Shown here one piece after another: positions 50,838-59,339 of a stretch of DNA of 64,000 nt. This DNA is from Actinomycetales bacterium (GTDB lineage: Bacteria > Actinomycetota > Actinomycetes > Actinomycetales > Dermatophilaceae), in assembly GCA_016710385.1 (NCBI GenBank), contig JADJVX010000022.1, positions 292,020-356,019 on the forward strand, read 5' to 3'. Every line of letters starts with the position of its first letter. Position 1 is the first letter of the stretch. Made by a program: the position numbers and the translations under genes. Below the pieces are notes generated by a model. That model was not told the DNA's origin, searched no databases, and saw only the letters and a program-made list of their open reading frames with translations.

Positions 50838-52684
50838 CTCAGGTGACCCTCTTCGTCCAGGGGGGTGCCGGTGTCCGAGTCCAGCTCCAAAGAGCCCAAC
50901 GCGACGAGTTCCGCGAACTCGGTGTTGCGCTGAGCCAGCTCGGCGAAGGTGCCGGTGCCCGCTACCCGTCCACGGTTGAGCAGGACGATCTGATCGGCAT
51001 CCTTGACCGTTGACAGCCGGTGCGCGATGACGATGGTGGTGATCTCGGCCGGCAGCTGGGCGAGAGTCTCGGAGATCCGCCGCTCGGTGGCGTTGTCGAG
51101 TGCCGATGTTGCCTCGTCGAGCACCAGGACGGAGGCACCTCGATACAACGCCCGGGCAAGGCCCAGTCGTTGCCGCTGGCCGCCAGACAGGCGCACCCCC
51201 CGCTCACCGATCATCGTGTCCAGGCCCTGGGGCAGGGAACTCACGAACTCACCGAGGTGGGCCAACTCCACCGCTCTGCTGAGCTTGTCCCAGTCGATGT
51301 CTGCCCGGAGGTGGTCGAACGCGATGTTCTCGCACAGCGGAAGGTCCATGAGGTAGATGTCCTGGGGAACGAACGCCAGGTTGTTCTGCCACCGGCAGCG
51401 GTCGGCGACAATATCGACCCCGTCGACGGTGACCTGGCCTCCGGTGGGAGTGTGCAAACCCATGATGAGCTTGGCGACCGTCGTCTTGCCCGCGCCACTG
51501 CCGCCGACGATGGCCACCCTGGACCCAGGGGCCACCACAAAGGACACGTCGTCCAGGACTGGCTCGTGGCCGTCGTCGAAAACAAAGGTCACGCCGTCGA
51601 AGCGCAACTCCCGGCGGAATGGGAGTCGACCCTCGCACCCAGCGGCAGGCTCGGACGCTGTGTAGGTCTTCTCGCGTGTCAGTTCTTCGAAGAGCAGGTT
51701 GCGGGCCGACTCACCCGCCCGAATTTGGGTCACTGAGCCCAGCAGGCGGGTCAGCGACGGCAGCATCCGGAAGGCAGCGGCCGCCATGACCGCAAGGGTG
51801 GCGACAAGGGCATCCGGTGAGCCCAGGGTCTGGGTGAACATGATGACCCCGCCCAGGCCGAGGATGAACAGGATCTCGAGCAGGTAGCGCGGCGCCTCAC
51901 CGAGCGTTGTGCTCACTCGCCCAGCGAGCACACCCTTGGTCGCCGCATCGCGATACCGGAACACATAGAACTCCTGAGCATGCCGGATCTTGATCTCTTC
52001 GATCCCACCCAACGCCTGTGTCATCGCGGCGTACGCGATCGTGGCGGCGTGCATCTGGTTCTCTCCTGCGCGTTTGGCGCGCGGCCTGACCAGCCTGGCG
52101 AACACCAGCCCGATCGCTCCGAAGTACAGCACCAGAATGGACGTGATGAGCGGAGAGGTAAGAAAGAGCGCGCCGAGAATGGTGAGCATGGTGAAGCTCT
52201 CGACGACGAGCGTCATCGTCCCGCCGACCGTCGCGATGTAGAACATCCCCACGGCATTCGAGATGGTCTGCAGCATGTCGGGCACCGACCGCTGCAGGAA
52301 CACCGAGTAGGGCGCGTTGAGGAAGTAGCGCAACATCCGGGTTGAGGTCGCGACCTGTTCCCGGCCGATGAACCCGAGCATCCACCAGCGGAAGGCGAGC
52401 GAGAACACGTCTTTGACGATGAATCCGCCGAGAACTCCGCTCATCAGGGTGAGAATGAACGGGATCTTCGCGGGCTGCCCCAAGAGCCGGTGCAGCCATC
52501 CCAGCACCCCCTGCTCCATGTCGGCGCCGGACAAGATCTGGATCAGCGGGAAGAGCAGGGCGATAGCTGCCGTCTCGACGAGCGACACGACCAGTGACCC
52601 CAGGGTCGCGATCCCGAGCTTGACTCGCGCTCTGCGCGAGAAGAGGTCGGCATAGGGTGCCCATGACGTGGTGAACCGGGTCAT
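50834..52684 (-). CDS. ABC-type glycan flippase (PglK-like), fused permease and ATPase
   Basis: A 616-aa half transporter. Six membrane helices (about 20-330) are followed by an ATPase domain with FRRELRFDGVTFVFDDG, Walker A IVGGSGAGKTTVAKLIMG, Q-loop NLAFVPQDIYLMD, signature RLSGGQRQRLGLARAL, Walker B VLVLDEATSAL and H-loop IVIAHRLSTVKDAD. By family it resembles PglK/MsbA-like flippases that move lipid-linked oligosaccharides. No Wzx is recognised in the window, so this is the likely flippase. ATG 52684 is chosen over an upstream extension to 52711. Confidence 0.9.
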   Translation of the reverse strand: MTRFTTSWAPYADLFSRRARVKLGIATLGSLVVSLVETAAIALLFPLIQILSGADMEQGVLGWLHRLLGQPAKIPFILTLMSGVLGGFIVKDVFSLAFRWWMLGFIGREQVATSTRMLRYFLNAPYSVFLQRSVPDMLQTISNAVGMFYIATVGGTMTLVVESFTMLTILGALFLTSPLITSILVLYFGAIGLVFARLVRPRAKRAGENQMHAATIAYAAMTQALGGIEEIKIRHAQEFYVFRYRDAATKGVLAGRVSTTLGEAPRYLLEILFILGLGGVIMFTQTLGSPDALVATLAVMAAAAFRMLPSLTRLLGSVTQIRAGESARNLLFEELTREKTYTASEPAAGCEGRLPFRRELRFDGVTFVFDDGHEPVLDDVSFVVAPGSRVAIVGGSGAGKTTVAKLIMGLHTPTGGQVTVDGVDIVADRCRWQNNLAFVPQDIYLMDLPLCENIAFDHLRADIDWDKLSRAVELAHLGEFVSSLPQGLDTMIGERGVRLSGGQRQRLGLARALYRGASVLVLDEATSALDNATERRISETLAQLPAEITTIVIAHRLSTVKDADQIVLLNRGRVAGTGTFAELAQRNTEFAELVALGSLELDSDTGTPLDEEGHLR

Positions 52685-52754
52685 GCTGTCTCTCCGGTGC
52701 GGGGGGCGCATCCGCCGGCGTCCGTGTCGTCACGGTAACGGAAGTCGGGGCGCA

Positions 52755-53999
52755 TCATGACATTCCAGACGTGGCCGTGAGCAGGCCCAGCGTGGCCTCG
52801 TCGAAGGCTTCCCGTGAGAATCGGCGAGCACCGACCATCGCTTCCCGGCTCAGAGCGGCCCAGCGCGACTCGTTGAGAGCCACCTCTCGGGTCGCCGACA
52901 GCAACTCGGGGAGGGTGGGCCAGCGGATCCCGTCGATCCCATGGCGGACCGAGTCGCGAGCGCCGGCGGTGTCCAGGACGATGGGCACCGCTCCCGCAGA
53001 CATGGCCTCGACGGTCGACATGCCGAAATGCTCCTGATTGCCGGGGTTGACCTCCGGGTCTGAACCCAGCCCGGTGGCGTGCCAGTAGATCCGGGCCTGG
53101 TTCATCAGCCGCACCAACTCGGCATGCTCGATCGCCTCGTGGAACCGCACCGGCAACCCGGCCGCGCGTTCCTTGAGCGCCGCCACGGCCGCGCGCGAAG
53201 GCCCCTCGTCGTGGACCGGCCCGACCAGGTCCAAGGTCCAGCCGGCGCTGTGCAACTCCGGCAGCGCAGCAAAGGCCTCGACCAAGACATCCTGGCGCTT
53301 GAGCAGGGTGTCCCCGACGTCGGCCACAAAACGCCCGACGTTGAGAATCGACCGACCCCGCGGGATCTGCGGACGGCGCATGTCCTCACACGGCGGGAAG
53401 ATCACGGCGTCCGCGGTGACGCCCCACCAACGACGCAGCCACTCCGCGGTGAACGTCGAGTTGGTGACGATCTGCTGATAGCTGTCCGACAGCACCAGGC
53501 TCGTGCCCCCGATCAACTGGGCGAAGCGATCCGCCCGGGCCGTCGCCCGGCGGGCCGATTCGGTCCCCCACAGCTCGGCCGGTCGATGGGGGAACATGCA
53601 CACGAATATCCCTCGCGGCGAAGGATTCTTGAGTGTGCTTTCGAAGCCGACGTTGACAAACAGATCGAAGCCCAGCCGCCGTAGGTCGCGGTGGTCTTCC
53701 CAGTTCTGCAGCCGACGCAGGTAGGGCACCGGCACCTGGGCTCGGTAGGCCGCCCGCAGCGGCACGGACCGACCGCGCCGCATCGGCAACACCGTGCAGC
53801 GCGAGAGGTCGAGGTTGTGGAAGCGACCGGCCTCGTCGAGCGACTCCAGGCCATCGGTGACCACGGTGACCTCGGCGACCTGCGATAGCGCATCGGCTAT
53901 CGCCAGGCCATGCTTTTCCCCGCCTCCGCGCAGCTGCGGATTCGGCACGAGCACGGCAATGCGGCGAGGGAACTCAGACGCCGCACGAGAAGGGTCCAT
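52755..53999 (-). CDS. Glycosyltransferase family 4 (GT4/ALG11-like)
   Basis: A 414-aa GT-B enzyme. IAVLVPNPQLRGGGEKHGLA is the N-terminal loop; ILNVGRFVADVGDTLLKRQD, VRFHEAIEHAELVRLMNQAR and ATGLGSDPEVNPGNQEHFGM then STVEAMSAGAVPIVLDTAGA cover the C-terminal donor-binding part. The E-x7-E motif and phosphate-binding segment are present. ATG 53999 is preferred; the ORF runs further upstream over an inverted motif pair that is probably noncoding. Confidence 0.85.
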   Translation of the reverse strand: MDPSRAASEFPRRIAVLVPNPQLRGGGEKHGLAIADALSQVAEVTVVTDGLESLDEAGRFHNLDLSRCTVLPMRRGRSVPLRAAYRAQVPVPYLRRLQNWEDHRDLRRLGFDLFVNVGFESTLKNPSPRGIFVCMFPHRPAELWGTESARRATARADRFAQLIGGTSLVLSDSYQQIVTNSTFTAEWLRRWWGVTADAVIFPPCEDMRRPQIPRGRSILNVGRFVADVGDTLLKRQDVLVEAFAALPELHSAGWTLDLVGPVHDEGPSRAAVAALKERAAGLPVRFHEAIEHAELVRLMNQARIYWHATGLGSDPEVNPGNQEHFGMSTVEAMSAGAVPIVLDTAGARDSVRHGIDGIRWPTLPELLSATREVALNESRWAALSREAMVGARRFSREAFDEATLGLLTATSGMS

Positions 54000-54028
54000 C
54001 CCCACCACTCTCTCGCGAACACATGATG

Positions 54029-54085
54029 GGTATGCCGTGCGGCCGGGGCGCGTCCGACGCGCGACACCCAGCCCCACGGCATACC
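54029..54085. terminator. Inverted pair of GGTATGCCGT after rplI
   Basis: Forward copy 54029-54038 and reverse copy 54076-54085 face each other, with a nested GCGCGTC/GACGCGC stem and GGGGC/GCCCC pairs between them, so the whole 57-bp element can fold into one long hairpin. It begins 26 bp beyond the rplI stop codon (minus strand) and ends before the glycosyltransferase start. Terminator function is inferred from position and folding. Confidence 0.7.
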
Positions 54086-54110
54086 GAAAACCCTTGCGGG
54101 TCAGCCGAAC

Positions 54111-54557
54111 TCAGGCCGGGACGACCTCGAACGCGACCTTGGCCTGCACCTCGGGGTGCAGCCGGACCAGGGCGGAGTATTCGCCGATGGTCTTGATGTG
54201 ACCGGGAACCTCGATCTTGCGGCGGTCGAGCTCCGGGCCACCGGCGGCCTTGACGGCGGCGGCGATGTCGCCACCGCTGACCGCGCCGAAGAGGCGCCCG
54301 CCCTTGCCGGCCTTCGCGGCGACCTTGACGGACTTGCCTTCCAGGGCGGCCTTGACCGACTTGGCGTCGTCGAGCGACTTGATCTCACGGGCCGCGCGGG
54401 CCTTGATGATCGAGTCGACCTGCTTCTGGCCGCCGGCGGTCCACGCCGTGGCCAGCTTGCGGGGGAAGAGGTAGTTGCGGGCGTAGCCGTCCTTGACGTC
54501 GACGACGTCACCGGCAGTGCCCAGACCGCTCACCTCGTGCGTGAGGATGACCTTCAT
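54111..54557 (-). CDS. rplI: 50S ribosomal protein L9
   Basis: A 148-aa protein. MKVILTHEVSGLGTAGDVVD, VKDGYARNYLFPRKLATAWT and the central helix and C-terminal domain (RLFGAVSGGDIAAAVKAAGG, IGEYSALVRLHPEVQAKV) match L9, which binds 23S rRNA at the L1 stalk base. It is the last gene of the rpsF-ssb-rpsR-rplI operon, followed by an inverted motif-pair hairpin. Confidence 0.97.
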   Translation of the reverse strand: MKVILTHEVSGLGTAGDVVDVKDGYARNYLFPRKLATAWTAGGQKQVDSIIKARAAREIKSLDDAKSVKAALEGKSVKVAAKAGKGGRLFGAVSGGDIAAAVKAAGGPELDRRKIEVPGHIKTIGEYSALVRLHPEVQAKVAFEVVPA

Positions 54558-54594
54558 CTCCAGTGCCTTTCGCTCCGAAAGAGGGGTATGCCGG

Positions 54595-54831
54595 TCAGCG
54601 CGCCGACGACGAGTACGGCAACAGGGCCATCTCGCGGGCGTTCTTGACGGCGTTGGCGATGAGGCGCTGCTCCTGGACCGACACGCCGGTCACCCGACGA
54701 GCGCGGATCTTGCCGCGGTCGGAGATGAACTTGCGCAGCAGGTTGGCGTCCTTGTAGTCGATGTTCTCGACCTTGGCCATCTTGAGCGGGTTGGCCTTCT
54801 TCTTCGGCTTCCGCGGCGGGGGCTTGGGCAT
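54595..54831 (-). CDS. rpsR: 30S ribosomal protein S18
   Basis: A 78-aa protein. KVENIDYKDANLLRKFISDR, GKIRARRVTGVSVQEQRLIA and NAVKNAREMALLPYSSS are the conserved S18 core; the N-terminus (PKPPPRKPKKKANPLK) is the usual basic tail. S18 forms a heterodimer with S6 in the 30S platform. Lies between ssb and rplI, transcribed with them. Confidence 0.97.
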   Translation of the reverse strand: MPKPPPRKPKKKANPLKMAKVENIDYKDANLLRKFISDRGKIRARRVTGVSVQEQRLIANAVKNAREMALLPYSSSAR

Positions 54832-54912
54832 GTCGTGTGTCTCCTAAAGGTCAAACGTCTGTCGTGAAGTGTCTGTGTTGCCGTCGATCGACGCGATCAG
54901 CGATCGGCTCGA

Positions 54913-55542
54913 TCAGAAGGGAGGCTCGTCGTAGGACGGCGCGCCGCCGCCCCACCCGCTCTGAGTGGGACCACCCTGCGGGGCTCCGCCGTAGCCGCCC
55001 TGACCGCCCGGACCACCCGGTCCACCCATGGCACCCGGGCTGCCGTAGCCGCCTTGCGGGCCGTGGCCGCCACCGGCTGGACCGGTCGCCCACGGGTCGG
55101 ACTCCTGCGCGGCATACCCGCCGGCTTGTCCGCCCTGGCCGCCCTGTCCGCCGAAACCGCCGCCGGAGCCCTGACCGCGCTGGGTGCGCGCCACCTTGGC
55201 CGTGGCGTAGCGCAGCGAGGGGCCGACCTCGTCGACCTCCATTTCGATCACGGTGCGCTTCTCGCCTTCCTTGGTCTCGTAGGACCGGCTCTTGAGCCGG
55301 CCGGTGACGATGACCCGGGTGCCGCGCGCCAGCGATTCGGCGACGTTTTCGGCCGCATCCCGCCACACCGAGCAGCGCATGAACAGGGTTTCCCCGTCCT
55401 TCCACTCGTTGCTCTGGCGGTCGAACGCGCGCGGCGTCGAGGCGACGGTGAAGTTGGCCACGGCTGCCCCGGACGGGGTGAACCGCAGCTCGGGGTCGCC
55501 GGTGACGTTCCCGACGATGGTGATGACGGTGTCGCCAGCCAT
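54913..55542 (-). CDS. ssb: Single-stranded DNA-binding protein
   Basis: A 209-aa OB-fold protein. DTVITIVGNVTGDPELRFTP, FMRCSVWRDAAENVAESLAR and GTRVIVTGRLKSRSYETKEG then VIEMEVDEVGPSLRYATAKV make the OB core (about 1-110). The C-terminal half is an unusually long Gly/Gln/Pro-rich linker ending in the acidic DEPPF tip that binds partner proteins. It lies in the normal rpsF-ssb-rpsR-rplI order. Confidence 0.97.
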   Translation of the reverse strand: MAGDTVITIVGNVTGDPELRFTPSGAAVANFTVASTPRAFDRQSNEWKDGETLFMRCSVWRDAAENVAESLARGTRVIVTGRLKSRSYETKEGEKRTVIEMEVDEVGPSLRYATAKVARTQRGQGSGGGFGGQGGQGGQAGGYAAQESDPWATGPAGGGHGPQGGYGSPGAMGGPGGPGGQGGYGGAPQGGPTQSGWGGGAPSYDEPPF

Positions 55543-55629
55543 GCGTGGACCTCTCTTTTCCTGCGCCGGTGCGTTCTTGCGGTGCGATCAGGTGATCTGG
55601 GTGATCTGGGTGATCGGGTGGAGCGCTGC

Positions 55630-55917
55630 TCAGGCGCCGGGGCGCAGCAGCTTGGTGCGCAGGACCGACTCGTTGAGGTTGAGCTGACGGTCCAGCTCGA
55701 GCGCGGTGGCCGGCTCGGCGCTCATGCGCACGACGGCGTAGATGCCCTCGGACTTCTTCTTGATGTCGTAGGCCAACCGACGACGGCCCCAGATGTCGAC
55801 GTTGTCGACGGTGCCGCCGTCCTTCTTCACGACCGACAGCAGCTTGTCGAGCGAGGGCGCGACAGTGCGGTCGTCGAGTTCGGGATCGAGGATGACCATA
55901 AGTTCGTACTGACGCAT
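55630..55917 (-). CDS. rpsF: 30S ribosomal protein S6
   Basis: A 95-aa protein. MRQYELMVILDPELDDRTVA, VDIWGRRRLAYDIKKKSEGI and YAVVRMSAEPATALELDRQL are the S6 signature; NLNESVLRTKLLRPGA ends it. ATG 55917 is set by the conserved MRQYELM start. An AGGAGG lies about eleven bases upstream. Confidence 0.97.
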   Translation of the reverse strand: MRQYELMVILDPELDDRTVAPSLDKLLSVVKKDGGTVDNVDIWGRRRLAYDIKKKSEGIYAVVRMSAEPATALELDRQLNLNESVLRTKLLRPGA

Positions 55918-55946
55918 GCGGTGACCCACCTCCTCTGGTCTTCGCG

Positions 55947-55965
55947 GTCACGGTCTTTCCGTGAC
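55947..55965 (-). promoter_or_regulatory. rpsF leader hairpin
   Basis: GTCACGG and CCGTGAC form a perfect 7-bp stem around a five-base loop, about 30 nt upstream of the rpsF ATG in the transcribed leader. Leaders of rpsF operons in many bacteria contain a hairpin bound by the S6-S18 complex. This one has the CCG of that motif in the stem rather than a bulge, so the match is only suggestive. A later GGTCACC in the leader could compete with the stem. Confidence 0.4.
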
Positions 55966-56071
55966 AGGAGGGTGTGCATGTGTCTGCCCGACGACACTCT
56001 GCCCGATCCGGGACACCCGATAGGCGGGTTATCCACAGGTGGTGCGGCTTGGGGCCGCGCCGACGATCGGC
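55966..56071. promoter_or_regulatory. rpsF upstream region with a DnaA-type box
   Basis: TTATCCACA at 56029-56037 is an exact DnaA box consensus, upstream of rpsF. A second DnaA-type box lies by dnaB. This region should also hold the promoter of the rpsF operon; no -10/-35 assigned. Confidence 0.45.
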
Positions 56072-56123
56072 GGTATGCCGTAGGCGAACCGTCCAAGGGT
56101 ACGGCACCGGAGCACGGCATACC
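56072..56123. terminator. Inverted pair of GGTATGCCGT after the membrane-protein gene
   Basis: Forward copy 56072-56081 and reverse copy 56114-56123 can pair as the ends of a hairpin with a 32-base loop. The pair lies 35 bp downstream of the stop of the 56158-57486 gene on the minus strand. This is the second case in the window of a converging pair just after a gene, as in Neisseria uptake-sequence terminators. Function inferred. Confidence 0.6.
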
Positions 56124-56157
56124 GAATCCCCGAGTTGCACGGGCCGCGCAGTCGTGG

Positions 56158-57486
56158 CTACTTGGTCAGCCAGCGGCAGGTGAGCCGAGCCGACAAGGGT
56201 TGGGCGATCCCGACAGGGGTCACCCTCACCCACGGATCCTGGCCGTTCGCAGCACACGAGGCTCGGGCCTCGGTCACCGTTGCCGGCCAGGCGGGGCCGT
56301 CGGTGTTCCACCGATCACCGCGCGCGTCGGCAATCACGCCGACCGCGATCGACAACCCGAGCAGGACTGCCGCCGGCCCCGGCCAGCGCGCTGATCGGCG
56401 CCGTTTCCAGCACCGAGCGGCCACGAGCACGACGACGGGGAACCACAGGAAGCCCGCAAGGGTGGAGTAGCGCGCCGAGTCGGCCACGGTCCACCAGTTG
56501 CCCAGGGACAGCAGCGACAGGTCGGCGAAGGACAGCGCCGCGACGAGGAAGCCGACGGACGCGATCCCCAGGGCCATCCCGAGGTGACGTTCGTCGCGGG
56601 CGAGGCCGAGGCGGCGGGCAGCCACGACGAGCAGCACAACCGCCACCACGACGATGGCGGTGGCGGCCACGGCCGTCCCGAGGCGGAAGAGCACCTGCAC
56701 CGGGGTGATGCCAAACCACCCTGCGCCCCAGCGCACGACGACCTGCTGTATGCCGTGCAGCGGGTCGCCCAACAAGGTCGCCCCAGGGCTGGTCTGGCGG
56801 TCACCCGGGCGCATCATCGCCGCTTGGACGATCGCGGCCACGAGGAAGACCGAGGGACCCAGGCGGGCCATTCCACGCCAGGTCACCAGTCGCAGCAGGG
56901 CGAGCGGGACCAGGGCCAGGGCCAGCGGGTCGGACAGAGCCGCCAGGATCAGCACACCACCGCCGAAAGCCGCCGGGCCACGGTTGTCGAAGCGGGCCAG
57001 GAGCAGGAAGGTCGCCGACGCGACGAGGATCCACCGGAGGTTGGTCACGTTGCCGAGGATCTCCATCTGCCCGGCCGGAAGGAGCGCCATCCCGGTGCCG
57101 GCCAGCACCGCGAGTCTGTCGCTGCCCAGGTATGCCGCCAGCACCGCTGCCACGAGAACGGCGACCCCGGCGCGCAACCCATTGACGGACGTCGTCACGC
57201 AGCCCGCGAAAGCCTCGGGCGGCACGGTGGTCGCACACCCTCCGACGATGAGTCGAGGCCCAACGTGCAGATAGCCGGAGTAGATGTCGAAGATCGACGA
57301 CCACCCGCGGGCGAGGAAGTCGGTGAGGAAGATTTCGCCGTCTTCCTTGTGGACGTGCTCGCCCACCCATCCCGAGGGCCGCGGCAGCATGAGGAACACC
57401 CAGCCCGCGACGACGGCGACAGCAGTCACGCGTGGCTCGGTCCGCCACACCGGGCGGGCAGGTTTGCTCAGTGGCGTGAACCTCAT
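56158..57486 (-). CDS. Polytopic membrane protein of unknown function
   Basis: A 442-aa protein with about ten membrane helices. An extracytoplasmic loop near residues 40-110 includes GEHVHKEDGEIFLTDFLARG and CATTVPPEAFAGCVTTSVNG, and the helix pairs are in the C-like arrangement of polysaccharide mannosyltransferases or O-acetyl carriers, but no catalytic motif is certain. It may be a GT-C glycosyltransferase: an early Glu-Asp pair follows the first helix. ATG 57486; upstream region to 57672 is noncoding. Confidence 0.5.
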   Translation of the reverse strand: MRFTPLSKPARPVWRTEPRVTAVAVVAGWVFLMLPRPSGWVGEHVHKEDGEIFLTDFLARGWSSIFDIYSGYLHVGPRLIVGGCATTVPPEAFAGCVTTSVNGLRAGVAVLVAAVLAAYLGSDRLAVLAGTGMALLPAGQMEILGNVTNLRWILVASATFLLLARFDNRGPAAFGGGVLILAALSDPLALALVPLALLRLVTWRGMARLGPSVFLVAAIVQAAMMRPGDRQTSPGATLLGDPLHGIQQVVVRWGAGWFGITPVQVLFRLGTAVAATAIVVVAVVLLVVAARRLGLARDERHLGMALGIASVGFLVAALSFADLSLLSLGNWWTVADSARYSTLAGFLWFPVVVLVAARCWKRRRSARWPGPAAVLLGLSIAVGVIADARGDRWNTDGPAWPATVTEARASCAANGQDPWVRVTPVGIAQPLSARLTCRWLTK

Positions 57487-57672
57487 CGGTCAGGGCTCCC
57501 CCGATCAACCGGCTCGCTGGACAGTGGACTGCGGCCCATCCGAGCAGGTCCAGGCCGTGAGACCTGATGTGTGGCCCGCGCCGCCGGGCGTGGCGATCCG
57601 CGAAACTCACCCCCGGCCCCAGCGCCTGTCGACCCGTGGATCGCGACGGGCCACGATCCGGGCACGAGGCGC

Positions 57673-58560
57673 TCAGCCTCTGGCACGGCGATCTCGGAGC
57701 CTGATCCGGATCGTGCTGGGGGCACGTCGGGCCTTGTCGAGCACCACCGCACGGCGTTGGGCCCGTTGGGCGGCCAGCTTGTCGCGATCTGAGATTCGGC
57801 GGCCGTCGACGACGGCCTCGATGGCCTCCACGAGCCGCTCGGCATACTCCTCGTGGCTCCAGATCGGGCACTCCAGCAGAGACGCGAGCTTGGGGTTGTC
57901 GTCGGCGATCTCGACCCGACAGCCGCAGGCTCGGCCTTCCAGGACAGCGCGCTCACCTCCACCCTGGAGTTCGCAGGGGACGAACACTCCGCGGGTGTCG
58001 TTGTAGATCGCCGCGAGCTCCTCGTGAGAGCGCTGATCGAGCACCTCGACGCCGTCGTCGCGCAGCGCTTGTTCGATCTCCGGGCGGTGCACTCCCAGGT
58101 CGCCGATCGCGAGGCGCCGGCCCGGCATGCCGATGAGCCGTTCGGGTCGTTTGAACGGCGCCAACCTGCCCACGAAGACCCAGTCGTAGCTGCGATCTGC
58201 GTCCCTGCGACCCAGGTTGCGCATGACCCGGGTGTCGACGCCGAAGGCCTGCACGGCATACGGGTGGTCGACGACGAACTGGGCATACCACGGAGTCTCG
58301 TAGAAGAGCACGTCATAGCGGAGCATCCGCGTCCGAGGGGGCGGCATCGTCGATCCGGCGATGAGCAGGCCCACCGGAGTGGTGCGTCCGCGCAGGGCAC
58401 GGTCGGCTGACTGCGCCGGGAGCCAGAGCCAATCGCTGCGCACGAGAACGAAATCGGCGTCAGGGAGGAGCGCTTCGCGCTTTCGCAAGCTCGTCAACCA
58501 CCCGGTCGAGTCGAGGTACGCCGACACGGCCGCGGACAAGGCGGCACAGCTCACCCTCAC
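57673..58560 (-). CDS. Glycosyltransferase (GT-B, family 4 type)
   Basis: A 295-aa product. FVLVRSDWLWLPAQSADRAL, LFYETPWYAQFVVDHPYAVQ, DWVFVGRLAPFKRPERLIGM, LGVHRPEIEQALRDDGVEVL and GVFVPCELQGGGERAVLEGR (the E-x7-E motif) are GT-B features. GTG 58560 is only 20 bp from the FkbM-type gene start on the other strand, and the N-terminus is shorter than most family members. A collapsed junction is possible. Confidence 0.6.
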   Translation of the reverse strand: MRVSCAALSAAVSAYLDSTGWLTSLRKREALLPDADFVLVRSDWLWLPAQSADRALRGRTTPVGLLIAGSTMPPPRTRMLRYDVLFYETPWYAQFVVDHPYAVQAFGVDTRVMRNLGRRDADRSYDWVFVGRLAPFKRPERLIGMPGRRLAIGDLGVHRPEIEQALRDDGVEVLDQRSHEELAAIYNDTRGVFVPCELQGGGERAVLEGRACGCRVEIADDNPKLASLLECPIWSHEEYAERLVEAIEAVVDGRRISDRDKLAAQRAQRRAVVLDKARRAPSTIRIRLRDRRARG

Positions 58561-58579
58561 CTCGCTCTGGCGGGAGCAG

Positions 58580-59330
58580 GTGTTGCGCTGCCCTGCGGCG
58601 CTCCCGAAGGTGGAGGATGCGCATTTGAGGGCCTTCTCGCAGAACTACGAAGACGGTGCATTGCTGCTGATCTTCGCGATCATCGGCACGACCAACCGCA
58701 CCCTGGTGGAGATGTGCGCGGGGAACGGCCTCGAGTGCAACACGACCAACCTCATCGTCAACCACGGATGGTCGGGCCTGCTGGTCGACGGCAACGCTGA
58801 CAATGTCGCCACCGGCACGGCATTCTTCGCCAGACATCCCGACACCTGGGCCCACCCGCCCACGTTTCGCCAGGTGTGGCTCACCCGGGACAACGCCAAC
58901 GAGGTCATCCGGTCGGCCGGCATCGCGGGACCGATCGACCTGTTCAGCCTGGATCTCGACGGCATCGATTACTGGCTCTGGGAAGCCCTCGATGCCATCG
59001 ATCCGCGGGTCGTGGTGGTCGAGTACAACGACATCGCCGGGCCGGAGCGGGCGATCACCGTGCCGTATGCCGACGACTTCGCGGGTGAACCTGGCCGACG
59101 GCTTCGTCGGCGCGTCACTGCCTGCGTTCGTCAAGCTGGCGCGCCGCAAGGGCTACCGCCTCGTCGGCGCCGAGCGGTGGGGCTTCAACGCGTTCTTCGT
59201 CAAAGCGGGCATCGCCGAAGACCTGCTCCCCGAGCGCGATGTCCACGAGTTCTTCGACGCCCCGAAGGTTCGCCATGGCATGGCGACCCGGTGGCCGCGG
59301 GTCGCCGATCGACCGTGGGTGCAGGTCTGA
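58580..59330 (+). pseudogene. FkbM-type methyltransferase, frameshifted
   Basis: A 250-residue product if joined. AFSQNYEDGALLLIFAIIGT, TLVEMCAGNGLECNTTNLIV (SAM loop), LVDGNADNVATGTAFFARHP and DLFSLDLDGIDYWLWEALDA, then VVVEYNDIAGPERAITVPYA, give an FkbM-like methyltransferase. The frame changes near 59088; the C-terminal part (PAFVKLARRKGYRLVGAERW, FFVKAGIAEDLLPERDVHEF) is in another frame. GTG 58580 has GGGAG just upstream. A one-base deletion or insertion explains it. Confidence 0.6.
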
Positions 59331-59339
59331 CCGGCAGAT

